Position numbers and translations under genes: made by a program. 64,000 bases of DNA from Lojkania enalia (lineage: Eukaryota > Ascomycota > Dothideomycetes > Pleosporales), in the NCBI GenBank assembly GCA_010094045.1, contig ML986607.1, positions 318,400 through 382,399 on the forward strand, in the 5' to 3' direction. The notes beneath the pieces were generated by a model that was given only the letters and a program-made list of their open reading frames with translations, was not told the DNA's origin and made no database searches. Shown here one piece after another: positions 43,521 through 55,399 of the stretch. Positions within the stretch are counted from its first letter, which is position 1. Every line of letters starts with the position of its first letter.

Positions 43521-44768
43521 TAGTCCCTCATTAGGAACGTCCTATGGCTGATTTCTGAAATTTTATTCCTGTCGTAACAATGTTAAAGCTATTCCCATAC
43601 GGTTGCCGCTTAACAGTTAACTTCCGAGACCTCTCCTCAATTCTAGTCGCTACTAAATAACTAGCGTGTCGTAGTAGTTGACTCAGGTCCAGTTCTATAT
43701 AGTACTATCAGCTATAGCACTATTGGGGAATGATGAGGACTTTGTTCATGCATCATTCAATTCATAATCAACGGCGTTGGCGACAGTTCTATTAGACATA
43801 TCGACTATACGTTTGGTTTCCCCACTACTTCTTCCTTGGTCAGGGTCTCGAGCATCCGCTAGCTACGCGTTGAAACCGGACACTTGCCGATCCTGTCATT
43901 TGATTCGCTTGATTCAATTGGCAACAACCACCCACTCACTGGCGAACTGTGTGTTTAACTATCCAATTGGCCACTCTTTCTAGTACAACCAATCATCGAA
44001 TAGCCAATAGCATATTTCCGATTGTAATCGACTAGCCAGACAAAGTACTTTTTCAAGTGTAAGTCACTAATCCACTGAACGATAGCGGATGTATCCCCGC
44101 ATCGCACATCCCCCGCTGCTAATACCTCAAGGCCGTTAGCGCACATCATACGCGGGCTGTGGGGAACTTTGTTCGGCTAGCGCTTCCGCATCATAGCTCT
44201 AGTGACCATTCAACGGACATGCACGAGCCTGTGTCTGGCTAGCTGATGAAAATAACTTCCGACTCTTGTTGATAAGCTCCTTAGATCAGCAACGTTTTAG
44301 ACGCCGTTGGAGGAATCGGCAGAATTGTTAGATATTTATGGATCTGGCGAGTGGTTTGAAGATGGTTGCTGCATAATGTTGGACACTGAATACCATTCGG
44401 GCGCGCGAGAGGGAAGGATTTACTTGTGGAGCTAGCTAGATACCATCGCTGCAAGAGTCGTGGGGCGTGGATATGGATAGCAGTCCGAAGAGCGCCTGTA
44501 TATGTATATTAGAAAGGTAACCATCGAGACACAAACGATATGCAATCACGCTAGTAGCGGCGCCAACAACCATGGTACAGGCCTGAATTTTTTGGTATTT
44601 ACATAGACGGCTTGGGGCCATATGCCCACAACCACAGCACGAGATGAGTGTGCCAGGTTAGTATGCATGTCCGCCCTAATGCTGTCCTCTTCGCCAAATT
44701 CCCCATCCCACACATGCATATTTGAAAAGGTAATTTTACAAATGATGAAACAAGCCCGCGACTCCGCC

Positions 44769-46121
44769 TTATCTAATAAATCCTTTAGGCCCGGCCCACG
44801 CGCCCTTAACCATGTACTTGTTATAGACCCACGGGAAAAAGTCCTTCTTCAGGTAGAAGAACGCCCGGCGAGGCTTCGCCTGGTCAATGCCGAACATCTG
44901 GCCAAACGTCTCCTTGGGCACGCCGCCGTACTTAAACTCGGCGAGCAGCACCTTGTTCTCGCCCGTCGTGAGAGGGCACGATGTGTAGCCGTCGTAGTGG
45001 GGCTCCGCGTGTTTGCTCTCCATGCACCGCACTAAGTTGTTGACCACGACAGGCACCTGTGCCGTGATGGCAGCAGCCGTCTTGGATGTTGCGAGGTTGG
45101 CGGTGTCGCCGCAAGACCAGATGTTTTCGTACTTTTTGTGGCGGAGGGTGGCTTGGTCGACGTCAACATAGCCAGTCTGGTCCGCTAGTGGGCTATTCTT
45201 GATGAAGGCGTGAGGCCCCATCTTCGGCACCGCGTGCAAAACGTCGAATTTCCTCGTGACTTTTTCGCCGTCGGGGCGAGCGAATGTTGCGGTGTTGCCG
45301 TCGATGGAGACGAGATCGTGCTGGAAGAGCCCTTCAATTCCCCGCTCTCTCCGCAGCTCATCGAGCTTTACGCTGTACTTGGGCACGCCGAACATGGTGG
45401 GGAGACCGGTAGCGAAGGCGATGTGGATGGGTGAATTGGAGGGGTTGCTGCCATCGTACAAGCCTGCTCGCTTCCACATGTCCCATGCAAGCCACATGAC
45501 TTTCTGGGGCGCGCCGGCACATTTGACAATTCCGACAGGTTGCGTGAAGATAGCATTGCCTTTCTTGAGTTTTGAAAAGCTGTTGAAGGCCTTGTCGCAA
45601 GTGTCGTAGCTATAGATGGAAGAGACCGGGGCGCTGGAGTCGGCCAGAGCCTCGGGCAGGCCTTTAATGCTGGCAAAGTCAACGTTGAAGCCAGGCGCGA
45701 CAACAAGTTGTTCGTAGCTGAGGGTGCTGCCGTTGTCCAATGTGACGAAGTTTTCCTGCGGGGAAAAGGTCGTCACTTTCTGGTTGTAGAATTTGAGCTT
45801 GGGATCAATCAGGCCTGCGAGCGGTTGTCTCAGGTCCTCCTTCTTTTTAAGACCACCACCGACCAGCGTCCACCCAGGCTGGTAGTGATGCCACTCGGCG
45901 GGGTCAACAACGGCAATATCCTCCTTGGCAAACTTGCCAGTTCGCAGAAGCTGATGGCTAACGGACAGGCCAGCTGAGCCGCCACCAACGACGACAACCT
46001 TGTGGTTCCGCGCAGCAGAGGCCACGGGAGCAGCTGTCGCCAGATTCCGGGCCGTGGGCGCAGTGCGCGCGGCAGTGCACACTGTCTGCGCTATTCGGCA
46101 CGCAGCGCGATTGCTGAGCAT
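44769..46121 (-). CDS. sqr: Mitochondrial sulfide:quinone oxidoreductase
   Basis: Single exon, 450 aa from ATG 46121. Residues 1-37 form an Arg/Ala/Thr-rich mitochondrial presequence. The FAD motif is VVVVGGGSAGLSVSHQLL (42-59), and HHYQPGWTLVGGGL (78-91) is characteristic of SQR. The disulfide/persulfide Cys residues are Cys201 (GIVKCAGAPQK) and Cys382 (YTSCPLTTGE), which correspond to the pair in eukaryotic SQR. The C-terminus WVYNKYMVKGAWAGP matches the membrane-associated end. The enzyme oxidises H2S, passes electrons to ubiquinone and forms a glutathione (or sulfite) persulfide product; in fission yeast the homologue is Hmt2. It is divergent from the persulfide dioxygenase gene, the next enzyme of the pathway. 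Confidence 0.94.
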   Translation of the reverse strand: MLSNRAACRIAQTVCTAARTAPTARNLATAAPVASAARNHKVVVVGGGSAGLSVSHQLLRTGKFAKEDIAVVDPAEWHHYQPGWTLVGGGLKKKEDLRQPLAGLIDPKLKFYNQKVTTFSPQENFVTLDNGSTLSYEQLVVAPGFNVDFASIKGLPEALADSSAPVSSIYSYDTCDKAFNSFSKLKKGNAIFTQPVGIVKCAGAPQKVMWLAWDMWKRAGLYDGSNPSNSPIHIAFATGLPTMFGVPKYSVKLDELRRERGIEGLFQHDLVSIDGNTATFARPDGEKVTRKFDVLHAVPKMGPHAFIKNSPLADQTGYVDVDQATLRHKKYENIWSCGDTANLATSKTAAAITAQVPVVVNNLVRCMESKHAEPHYDGYTSCPLTTGENKVLLAEFKYGGVPKETFGQMFGIDQAKPRRAFFYLKKDFFPWVYNKYMVKGAWAGPKGFIR

Positions 46122-46746
46122 GGTCGCGTGTGAAGACTACACTAGAAGCAATTGTTGCAAAAAGGGAAACCTGGAAGAGAAGAGAAGAAAAGAATGGATG
46201 AGAGGAGGCTTCGCAATGCGTTCTTCGCCGGCAATGGGCGAAAGCACCTATGGTCGAGCTGTGTTCTGGTGGACTGTCGACGGCTCTGCGCTGAGGTTGA
46301 GCGCGCGACGCCTGGGTTTTAGACGTGTCGTCTGTGGCGCCACCGCCAAGAGACCTTTTTATCTGCACGAACTGGCCCGATCTCTCATTAACGGTAACCC
46401 TGCAAGCAATGGTCAGTAATCGTCGAGCTCGCCGACGTAGTCTACAGGTCGCCAAGCGCTCACGTCGGCGGTGGGCTGACCGTCCTCTATAGCTCGTCGG
46501 CAAGCCGTCTCATTGGCCCCTGCAGGGCTCGCACCCCTGTCCGTGGTCGCCGAACTTCTCAGCGTCTCGGGGGTGCACGGGTCGCATTGACGTATTTCTT
46601 CACAACGGCCTTGAGCATTCGTATATTTATCGCGAATCGAGGGAGGACTGCAGTTGCGCCGGACAGCTTACTTGGACATCTTTCTCTTCCATAGCTTGTC
46701 CCCTTGGGCCCTTGATTGTTCGCGGATCATCAAGCTCCAATCGGCA
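46122..46746. promoter_or_regulatory. Shared promoter region of the sulfide-oxidation gene pair
   Basis: 625 bp between divergent ATGs of the SQR and persulfide dioxygenase genes. Long frames here are GC-rich shadows without motifs. Co-regulation is inferred from layout; no regulator site was recognised. Confidence 0.5.
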
Positions 46747-47998
46747 ATGACGACCGTTCGGCTCCCTCTGAATACGGCCTTGCAGACGACTGCAGCGCGG
46801 CTCTTGACCCCAGCGCCGGCCCGAACTTGCGCCGGCCGAATTGCAGGGTCGACTTCCGTTGGCCCCCGTGCATATAGCCAAAGCTGCACTCCTCGCCAGC
46901 ATGCCAGACAGGCGGCTCTTCGTGAGCCATTTTTGTCTCCAAAGCCCGTAGTCCCTGGACGGAGGAACAAATCTCCATTCTGTGTCCTTTCTCCCAGAAC
47001 TCCGTGGAGCGGAAAACAAGGTCGAGCTCTATACAGCACCCAACCTGCCGTCTCCCAGGAACCCACGATTCACAGCCTGTTTGAGACAAAGACGGGAACA
47101 TGGCAATATGTGGTGGTTGATCCATCCACTTTGAATAGCGTCATCATCGACCCGGTCCTAGACTATGATCCATCCACTCGGACCATTACCACCCAGTCTG
47201 CCGATGCTTTGCTTTCTGTGGTCAAGGAAAATGGTTATAAAGTCCAGTGGATCCTTGAAACGCATGCTCATGCCGATCATCTAACTGCAGCGTACTACCT
47301 CCAGAAACAGCTTGCTGAGCAGCAAGGTTACCGGCCACCTATCGGTATCGGGAAGCGCATAACGCAGGTGCAAAAGCTATTCGGTGGGCGATATGGTATT
47401 CCAGCAAAGGAGTACGAGGGCAACCCCGATAAGCTCTTCGACGATGATGAAGTGTTTGAGATTGGGGACATGAAAGCGACAGCCATCCATCTTCCTGGCC
47501 ACACCCCTGATCATCTAGGCTACAAGATTGGAGGTAAGATTTACACATCGCACATGGCATTGACCCACATCCGCTAACATTATTCTAGACAATGTATTCT
47601 GCGGTGATTCCATCTTCCACGTAGACATCGGCACTGCCCGCTGCGATTTCCCCGGCGGCAGCGTAAACAACCTCTGGAAATCCGCGCGCAAACTTCTCGC
47701 GATGCCCGATCACGTCAAGATCTGGACAGGTCACGACTACCCTCCCGATAGCCGCGGCAAGCCCGTCGCCTACATGACCGTCAAAGAACACAAGGAGCAG
47801 AACAAGCACCTCAAGGATGGCGTCACCGAAGAGGAATTCGTCGCCTTACGCAAGGAACGAGACGCCATGCTAGGCGAGCCCAGACTCCTACATCAATCGC
47901 TACAGATCAACATCCGCGGTGGTCACCTTCCAGAGCCCACGGAAGTGGGGCACCGATTGCTACATCTCCCACTTAAGGTCCAAGGCGTGAAGTTATAG
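46747..47998 (+). CDS. Mitochondrial persulfide dioxygenase (ETHE1-like)
   Basis: Two exons, 46747-47533 and 47589-47998, give 398 aa with a 55-nt intron. The frame opens upstream only with TTG; ATG 46747 is the first real start. Residues 1 to about 95 are a basic mitochondrial leader, longer than usual. The metallo-beta-lactamase core shows ETHAHADHL (about residues 170-178), HLPGHTPDHLGY, FCGDSIFHVDIGTARCDFPGG and WTGHDY. These supply the mono-iron ligands of the ETHE1 class, with the DIGTARCDF segment typical of persulfide dioxygenases rather than glyoxalase II. The enzyme converts glutathione persulfide plus O2 to sulfite and glutathione. With SQR next door this forms consecutive steps of sulfide detoxification. 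Confidence 0.92.
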
Positions 47999-49545
47999 TC
48001 CACTTAACGTCAACTATATCATGCACCACAAAACTATCCCGAAACTGAAATTCTCTAGGCGTTGGGTTGGATGTGTATATATATACTATGTATTACGACG
48101 CTATGCGCACGGCGATTACTTCAGTAATCGCTTGGAATTTATTTTATTTTTTTTGGTTGCGCATCGCATTTGTACTATATCATGATTGAAAATCCGCAGT
48201 GATGAAGCAATTCCTCTATTCCTGTATCCTAATGTCAATATCTCCACGAGCAATACTCCTCCTTGCATCTCAAGTGAACACAGCAAATGTTGTTCCTCCC
48301 CCTCTCAAAAAAATTTTTTTTTTTTGAACGTATTCAACATGCTCTAGGCCTTCCGTCGCCCCGCACAGTTCAGCACGACTCATCGGGCCGATACCATCAT
48401 ACATACCGTACACATATCTGCACAGTCCATACACCCTTGATAATCCTTCACAAACCGTTATGCGCATCCTTGAAGACGGCGACCCCAACTCGGCGACCCT
48501 TTTTGCGGGGTTATTCGCGTCTGAACGGTGCATCTCGCTCTGACATCTAGATGACCCGTCGTCGGGAGGGTCCGGAGGCGAGCAGCGCTATTCTAGTTTT
48601 GGTCGGCGACCTTGGCATCGATACGAGACTTGGCGATTCTTGCAGCTAATCAGTGCGTGTTAGTTGTTGATTACAGGGTCGTACGAGCATGTAGGTGTGT
48701 TGCGAGGCATTTTTCGGTATACGGATGTGGATGTGGGTACACAAATATTTAATTTATATGTACCTCTCCTCGTGCTTGACGAGGTGCATATTCGTATCTG
48801 TCGGATAATGGATAGCGTCCGTACATCCGTCGCGGCGAGCGAGCAAGCGGCGCAAAGGGGGAGCAAGGGCTAGCCGGTGTGGCGTGAGCTTGATGCGGCT
48901 TGGCTTGGCTGGGTCTACACTTATGCGTAGGTAACATATGGGCGCTTGGTAAGCTTGAGGGTCTAGTTTTGCACTGACGGGCCTAGAATGGCAAGATTCC
49001 TAAGGAGGTATATGACTAGTTTCATGATCTGATTTGTGCGGGCTTATTGCCATCGGGTTTCCTAATGGGCATTTGTGGTGCGGCCTTGAAGGCCCGGTGT
49101 AAGTTTCCTTCTTGATTAGTGAGCTGTGCGTGGTGCGGGAAGGGCTGTCCCGTTCTTGATAGACGGTTGATTGATGCTGTCTGCTCGGGCAACGGCTTTC
49201 GGCAAGTACATACAAGGTTCGGTAACAGCTCTTATGGATTGTGTGGAAGAGATGTTGATCTCTCCTGCAGTTCATACTAGATGGAATCGACGATAAAATT
49301 TGGGCGAAAATCTTGCAGAAGCGAATGCTAAGGTAGTATGCGGTAGAACAGATTTTCGGTTTCACATGTGAGATGATGTACAACGTGACGTGTTTCTAAG
49401 AACTATATCTTTTGAAATGAGAATTCGGTGCGGCTGGAATTACTCCGTATTGTCACCTGGGGGTCTCCTATATGTAGACCTCGAAACTTCTGTCTGGCGG
49501 ATGTTCTCGGGGGAAACATGGATTCTGTGATGGAACAGCCTAGTT
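47999..49545. other. Intergenic, no gene supported
   Basis: 3' flank of the dioxygenase gene and spacer before the RIP block. Contains poly-A/poly-T runs near 48310 and a 20-bp palindrome (separate entry). No gene or RNA recognised. Confidence 0.45.
48112..48131. repeat. Near-perfect 20-bp palindrome after dioxygenase gene
   Basis: GCGATTACT, spacer TC, AGTAATCGC: 9-bp complementary arms about 115 bp past the stop, followed by T-rich sequence. It could fold in the 3' UTR or be a protein site. Function unknown. Confidence 0.5.
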
Positions 49546-50729
49546 TAGATTAGAGTATTATAAGGTCCTCTAGCGCAGGTGGCATTAGCGTATAAAGCTT
49601 TATATTAAGCTTTAATATTACTACCTTTAGATTATATAAGACTAAACTAGCGCCTTAAAAGCGTACGCTAATAGTATTTTTTATAGACTACTTAGAATTT
49701 AAGTAAGTTATAGTTATAATTATATCTAGCTAATCTATCTAGTATTTTATTTAATAAATAGTCTATCTACTATATTTTATAATATAAATAGTAAGCGAGT
49801 ATACTAGTATAATAGTATTATAAATATAAGATACTAAAAAATACTACTTCTATAGCTAGGGTTCGATTTAATATTAGCTATTATAAGAGCTAACTTAGAT
49901 AAAAGCTAATTATAATATTTTATAGCTTTAAGTTACGGGTTAATAATATAAAGTTATCTAATCTAGGGTTAAAATAGCTAAATCGCACCTTATAGGGATA
50001 GTAGTAATTTATCTCTCTTTTATTAGCTATCTCTTTTCTAAGAGAACTAAATATACGAATATTTTAACCCTACTATTCTATCTATTATTACTACGCTATA
50101 ATCTATTATACTAGCCTATTATACTAATAAGAAAATAATAGATAGATATATAATATATCTTATAAGTAAATAGCTTATATAAGTAAGTAGTCTACTCTAT
50201 TATTAAAATATAATACTTAAGCTTTTAATAATAATATAATAATAAAGTAATAAGAATATAATCTAAAATAAGAATTAAATAAATTTAACTTTTTAGCTAT
50301 TAAAAGAGGTTAAATAAATAGTAAAAGACGTGCTACTTTAATATTTAATATAATTTAAATAACTATATATTAATAATATATTAGAATCCGCTTATAGTAT
50401 AATTATTATAGTAATACTACAACACCTCTACACCTATACTACCCTTACTATAATACCCGAACCAGCTGCTAGTAACAGCCGCCAGCTACTAGCTAAAATA
50501 TAACCAACTTGTTATAACTATAATAGAGGAAGGTTTTACTAACTCTACTAGCTTATATAGTAGTATAGATCTAACTTCTATAAAAACCTATATAATATAA
50601 ATATTTCTATTCTTTACGTAATATTTTAATATTTATATATAGTATATAATAATAGAGTTAACTACCTAAAGTACGATTAACTAACTATATATAAGAATCC
50701 GTAATATTATATTATATTATCTAATATTA

Positions 50730-52250
50730 TATATTATAGACGAGAACGTGCTTATTAATATACTTAAAAAGATTTAAGGTAAACTAGACTTTTTATAGTA
50801 GAAGAATAAGATGCTAGTAGAGGCTTTAGTTACTTAAAAGAACTACTATAAGTTAGACTTTAAAGTAATTTAAAGGGAATTTAGTAGCTGCTAAATAGCT
50901 ATTTCTCTACTAGCTACTAGTATATTAATAGTAATAGAACTATTACCTACCCTTAGCCTAACTTAATTTATAACTATAACTTCTAAATAAACGCTTATAT
51001 TAACTTCTAATCCGTCTAAGATAATATATAATTTATATTTCTATTCTAACTACTTATCTAACTTTTTAATATTTTCTAGTAAATGCTTAAAGCTTTTATA
51101 CTTTATTAGAAAGCTCTATTATAAACTAGAAAGAAATGCTAACTAATACCCGACTAAATATATCTACCTTCTTTATATCTACTTCTACCTAAAATAAGAC
51201 CTAGTAATATTAGTTAACCTATTAATAGATAAGAATATTAACTCTATAGATAGTTTAGTTACCTTTTTAAAATCTATCTATAGTAACTAGAATAAGAAGA
51301 CTATAGTATAGAGTAAGCTAGAAACTTTAAAGTAAGGCTAAAGTAGGTTTCTTACTTACTTTACTAAATTCCGACGCCTAATTATAGATATTAAACTAAA
51401 TAAGACTAGATAAATTATATATCTCTAATATTCTCTTTTTAATAAACTTTACTGTACTATAATAGATATTATAATATCTAATACTCTAAATAACTATACT
51501 AATCTAATTTCCCTATATAATACTAACCTATATTATCTACTTAGTAACTACTATAAATAACTGGAGTATTATACTATTTACTAGAAGAATCCTATAATAG
51601 TATAGGTAAGATAATAGGTCTAAATGCGGTATAAATCTACTTAGAGGTATATAAAAGTACGTAAGGGTTTAGAGACCTAAGAATTCTATTAATACCTATA
51701 GGTCTTATATAAAAGGATATAGAAGAACTACTAAGCTACTTATAAGGGAGTATATAACTATATATAGAAGGGAAAAGAGGCGGAGTTAGGGGTAGAATAA
51801 GATAAGTAAAAAGCTTTAAGATAAAGTTATATATAAAGCTTTTCGTAGAACGATTTCTTCGCATTATTATACTACCCCCCTCCTTATAGGCTGATAGTCC
51901 CTATCTATACTAGTTTAGGAGGGAATTGGAGCTATTATAGATAGGTTCTAGTATAAAGAAATTTCTTTAAGGAGGTATTTATTAGTAAGAGCTAATACGT
52001 ATAGTTATCTATAGAGATACGTTTATATATTAACGTAATATTAAGTAAGGTTTTTATAGTAAGTAAGATTAACCTATATATTAGCTAGTAACTACTATTA
52101 TAACAGTTTATTAATATTGCAATTTCGTCGTGTATAGTAATAAGTATTTACTAGCCTTAGTATATTACTAGGTCGCTGTTAACTAAGCTTCCTTAACTAA
52201 ATAACAATTTCTACTCTATACGTATTATTATATATCTCTAGAACCGTTAA
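50730..52250 (+). mobile_element. Decayed Ty3/Gypsy-type gag and protease trace (+)
   Basis: On plus, an RIP-stopped frame around 51,250-51,500 reads as a retrotransposon gag: SIDSLVTFLKSIY near 51,240, then KLETLK-stop-G-stop-SRFLTYFTKFRRLI (about 51,315-51,380). The two stops sit where Gln is expected. Downstream near 52,105 a short YCNFVVYSNKYLLAL piece could be part of an aspartyl protease, but this is weak. No reverse transcriptase was found on this strand, so the element is truncated or nested. Confidence 0.6.
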
Positions 52251-53039
52251 TTATTAAAGTATTACTAACGCCTTATAGAAAAAACTAATTAATATACTAC
52301 TCCGCTTACCTTTTAGAGTCTCTTTAGAGGCCTTCTAGATTATCTACCTTCGAATTATATACGCGTTCACCCGCGGGTAGTATATAATATTTATCTTTCA
52401 GTCTCTAAGATTAAAAAAATGCGAGTATTATACCTTATAAAATAAAAAGTACAACCCCGTACGAATCGCATCTAATACTAGTAGAGTACTTACTACTAAT
52501 ATACTTATAGATCCTCTTCTACTATAAGGAGAAGTTTCTAGTCCTCTAGGGCTATCTTAAACTATAGGTAGTAGCCTAATACGTAGGAGATAAAAAGGAT
52601 AAAAAAGTAGCTTTTAAGGCTATTTTAGAATCTACTTATAGTTTAGCGCTTATAGCCTAGGTTATAAAAAGTTAGAAAGCTAGCCTTTTTAAGGCTAGTA
52701 TCTAGGTAGCTTTATTCTACTAGAATATTAAGTTACTCTATTAGGTTTTAGTTCTAAAGGTTTTAGTATCTAGTTTTTAAACTAATATTATAGCGCTCTC
52801 GGGCGGCTAAAGATAAAATAGAGTAGATTTAGGGAGAGTCTAGAGGAAAGAAAGGGGAAGGAGGGTAGAGGAGAAGAGAACTAGAAAGGTATCCGACAGC
52901 CTGCTATTAGACCCTCTAGATACTATAGAGGAGTAATTTCGGGCCTATAATTTAGTTTTCTAATCTACTACTTAACTCTTATATATTATCGTCTACTAGA
53001 TAATCTATATTCTCTATACTATTCTTATATACCTTAATC

Positions 53040-54240
53040 TATTTAGTTAGAGCTTTTAGAGGTCCTAGCTAATTTAGATACTTATTATAAAAAGCTCTTA
53101 ACTTATAAGGTAAACCTATAAAATTTAAAACTTTATATTAGACCGGGTTAGAATTATATTCTACCTATTTTATATAGTATTTAAGGGTCTTATAATATAG
53201 CTTACTAGCTAGTATTTTCTTAACCTCCTACTCTTCTACCCCCTTAATAGCGATAGCGGGTGGTTTCGGAGCTTCTTACCCTAATAAAGGGTCTTAGGGG
53301 TTCTTATATAGTAGGTTTAGTACGAAGATATTATATATTCTTAACCCTAGGGGTAACTATAGATAGTATAAGTTTCTAACCTGTTCTAGTACTTTAAAAG
53401 AGCTCTTCTATTAATCGGATAGCTTTCGGCTCGGTTTTTAAACCGGAAAGTTCTTAGTATTTAGGTAGACTATATTACCGATCTACTAATTAATCGGTTA
53501 CTAGTAATAGTTAATAATAGATTGTATACAATCCTAAGCCTTCTTAATATTAGCCTTTACAGTTTCCTAGGCTATATATATGCGAGTTACTAGAGCTAAA
53601 GTGTTTTTATAATTTAATTTATCTGTTATAGTAATAGAATTAATAGAATATTTCTAATCCTAACTCTAATAGAGCTTAAATCTATATAGAATCTAATATA
53701 GAGATATTCTAATAGTTATATAGAGTAGAATTACTTATACTTAGTCGATTATAGGTAATAGAGAACTCTAGTTATTCTAGTAGAAGAATATAAAAGAGCG
53801 TAGTTTCTAATTAATATACTTATTTATAATCTCTATCTATCTATTAGTCTCTTTATAATAAGTAGTAGATAGTTAAATCTTTATATCTAAAATATAGCAG
53901 AATTTAGACTAGAAACTAGATATAAACTAAAGTTCTTAGTCTAAAATAATAGTTTTAGGCGTATAATTAAAACGGTATACTTATTAAATAAATAATTTAG
54001 CTATTCTCTATATATTAATTATATAATAGTAGGAAATAGATACTACTTATTTAGATAGGCGATTGATTACTACTATAATCTAATTATATTCGGACTTATC
54101 TATAGAAAAATTCTTAAAATTAATATATAAGTACTATATTAGTTAATTTAGTATAAGAAGTAGATAGATAAAACCTAGAGTTTAGGTAATATAGTTTAGT
54201 ATAAAGATATAGATTAAAGAAGTATCGTATTATTATTCTT
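53040..54240 (-). mobile_element. Decayed chromoviral integrase end (-)
   Basis: The minus strand gives an integrase core: DKSEYNQIIVVINRLSKQ (about 54,110-54,055), then TPKTIILDQELQFISSFQ (about 53,965-53,910) and LSTTYYKETNRQIEIINKYI (about 53,870-53,810). A GPY/F-like LQLPLGLRIYNIFVLNLL follows (about 53,370-53,315), then a chromodomain (PAIAIKGVEE...VKKILASKLYY...LKYYIKQVEY, about 53,260-53,145). Stops fall at Gln/Trp positions. This identifies a Ty3/Gypsy chromovirus. Its RT part was not found directly upstream. Confidence 0.75.
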
Positions 54241-55399
54241 CTTCTCTAGTACTTAAGCTACCCTATATAGTATCGCTGCTAAGTCCGCTAGTCAGCGGCA
54301 GGTTCCGTACCATTTCTACCGGCCCTCCCTTTCTCGTCTAGTTTCATTAGTAGTAGTAGTAGAAAGTTTAGTAAGAACTATTACAGAGCTCTTTAGACTT
54401 ATCTATACTACTATCTAACTTATCTTTATTAGAATTTCTCTTTTTATCTGAGTTTAAGCCTTTAGATAATAGTTTAATAGGTCCTTCCCCTATCTATTAC
54501 CCGCTTTCCACCTTTTTTATTTTCTTTACTAACTTATTTAACATTATAACAGGCTTCCTTTTTTATAAGGTATAATTATATATAGGAGCGGGTTAATTAT
54601 TATTACTAGGTATACTGCTAGTATTAAGAAAGTTCTAAATTTCACGCGTATCGTCGTAATAAATCTAGTTGTAGAGAAGTATACTAGAGCTGATATTCTA
54701 GTAATTTAAGATCTAAAGTTTACACTAAGCAAGACGTATATTATTAATTAAGATATTTATAGTAATAATAGTATTTAGATCTACAGCGTTCGTATTATTA
54801 ACTAGTCTTATTAGAAGAATAGTACGGGGATATGCTATTCTACTTAATATAGGTAGGATAAATTTCCTATCGTTAATAGTCTAGTTATTTATATTTCCTG
54901 CTTCTCGAAGGTTCTATAGGTTAAGTTAATATCTCTAGAACTCGAAGTTTTATAGATAGTCCCGCATTCTAAGGGTAAGGACGGTACTAATAGTAAATAC
55001 TATTTCTTTAGTTAGATTCTTTTAGTAGTATATCTATAGGTCTTATTATACCTATTCTAGCTACTATATAATATAGTATCGCTTAGCGTCCTCGCAGGAG
55101 CGAAGTCTAGGTAAGATTCTAATAACTTCTATTTTTAGACTTATTTCTCTAAGCTAAAACTTAAATAAGCTAAGATATTCGGTATAGGAGGCTATTAGGT
55201 TAATTATAAAGGGCGTAAATTTGTTAAAATTTTCGATATTTAGAATAGTACGGCCTTCTTTTATCTCTTATAGGACGCTGAGAAGGAGGTTATAGGTGGT
55301 ATCTTATATATTATATATATTGTCTTTTCGTACTAAAACTTTATCGCTAGATATTAGTACTAGTACTTTTTAGATAGTACTATAGAATAGTTCTAGGTC

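Larger units (their letters stand above)
43084..44768. other. Intergenic with palindrome, CACGTG pair and decayed ORF
   Basis: No intact gene. Separate entries cover the paired CACGTG sites, a 27-bp interrupted palindrome and a short decayed frame. The remainder (43.53-44.77 kb) has only short frames. The right end is the 3' flank of the SQR gene. Confidence 0.4.

Noticed and set aside
46000..46503. Long frames on both strands over the SQR 5' end and promoter
   Set aside because: They are GC-rich shadows without motifs and overlap the well-supported SQR start.
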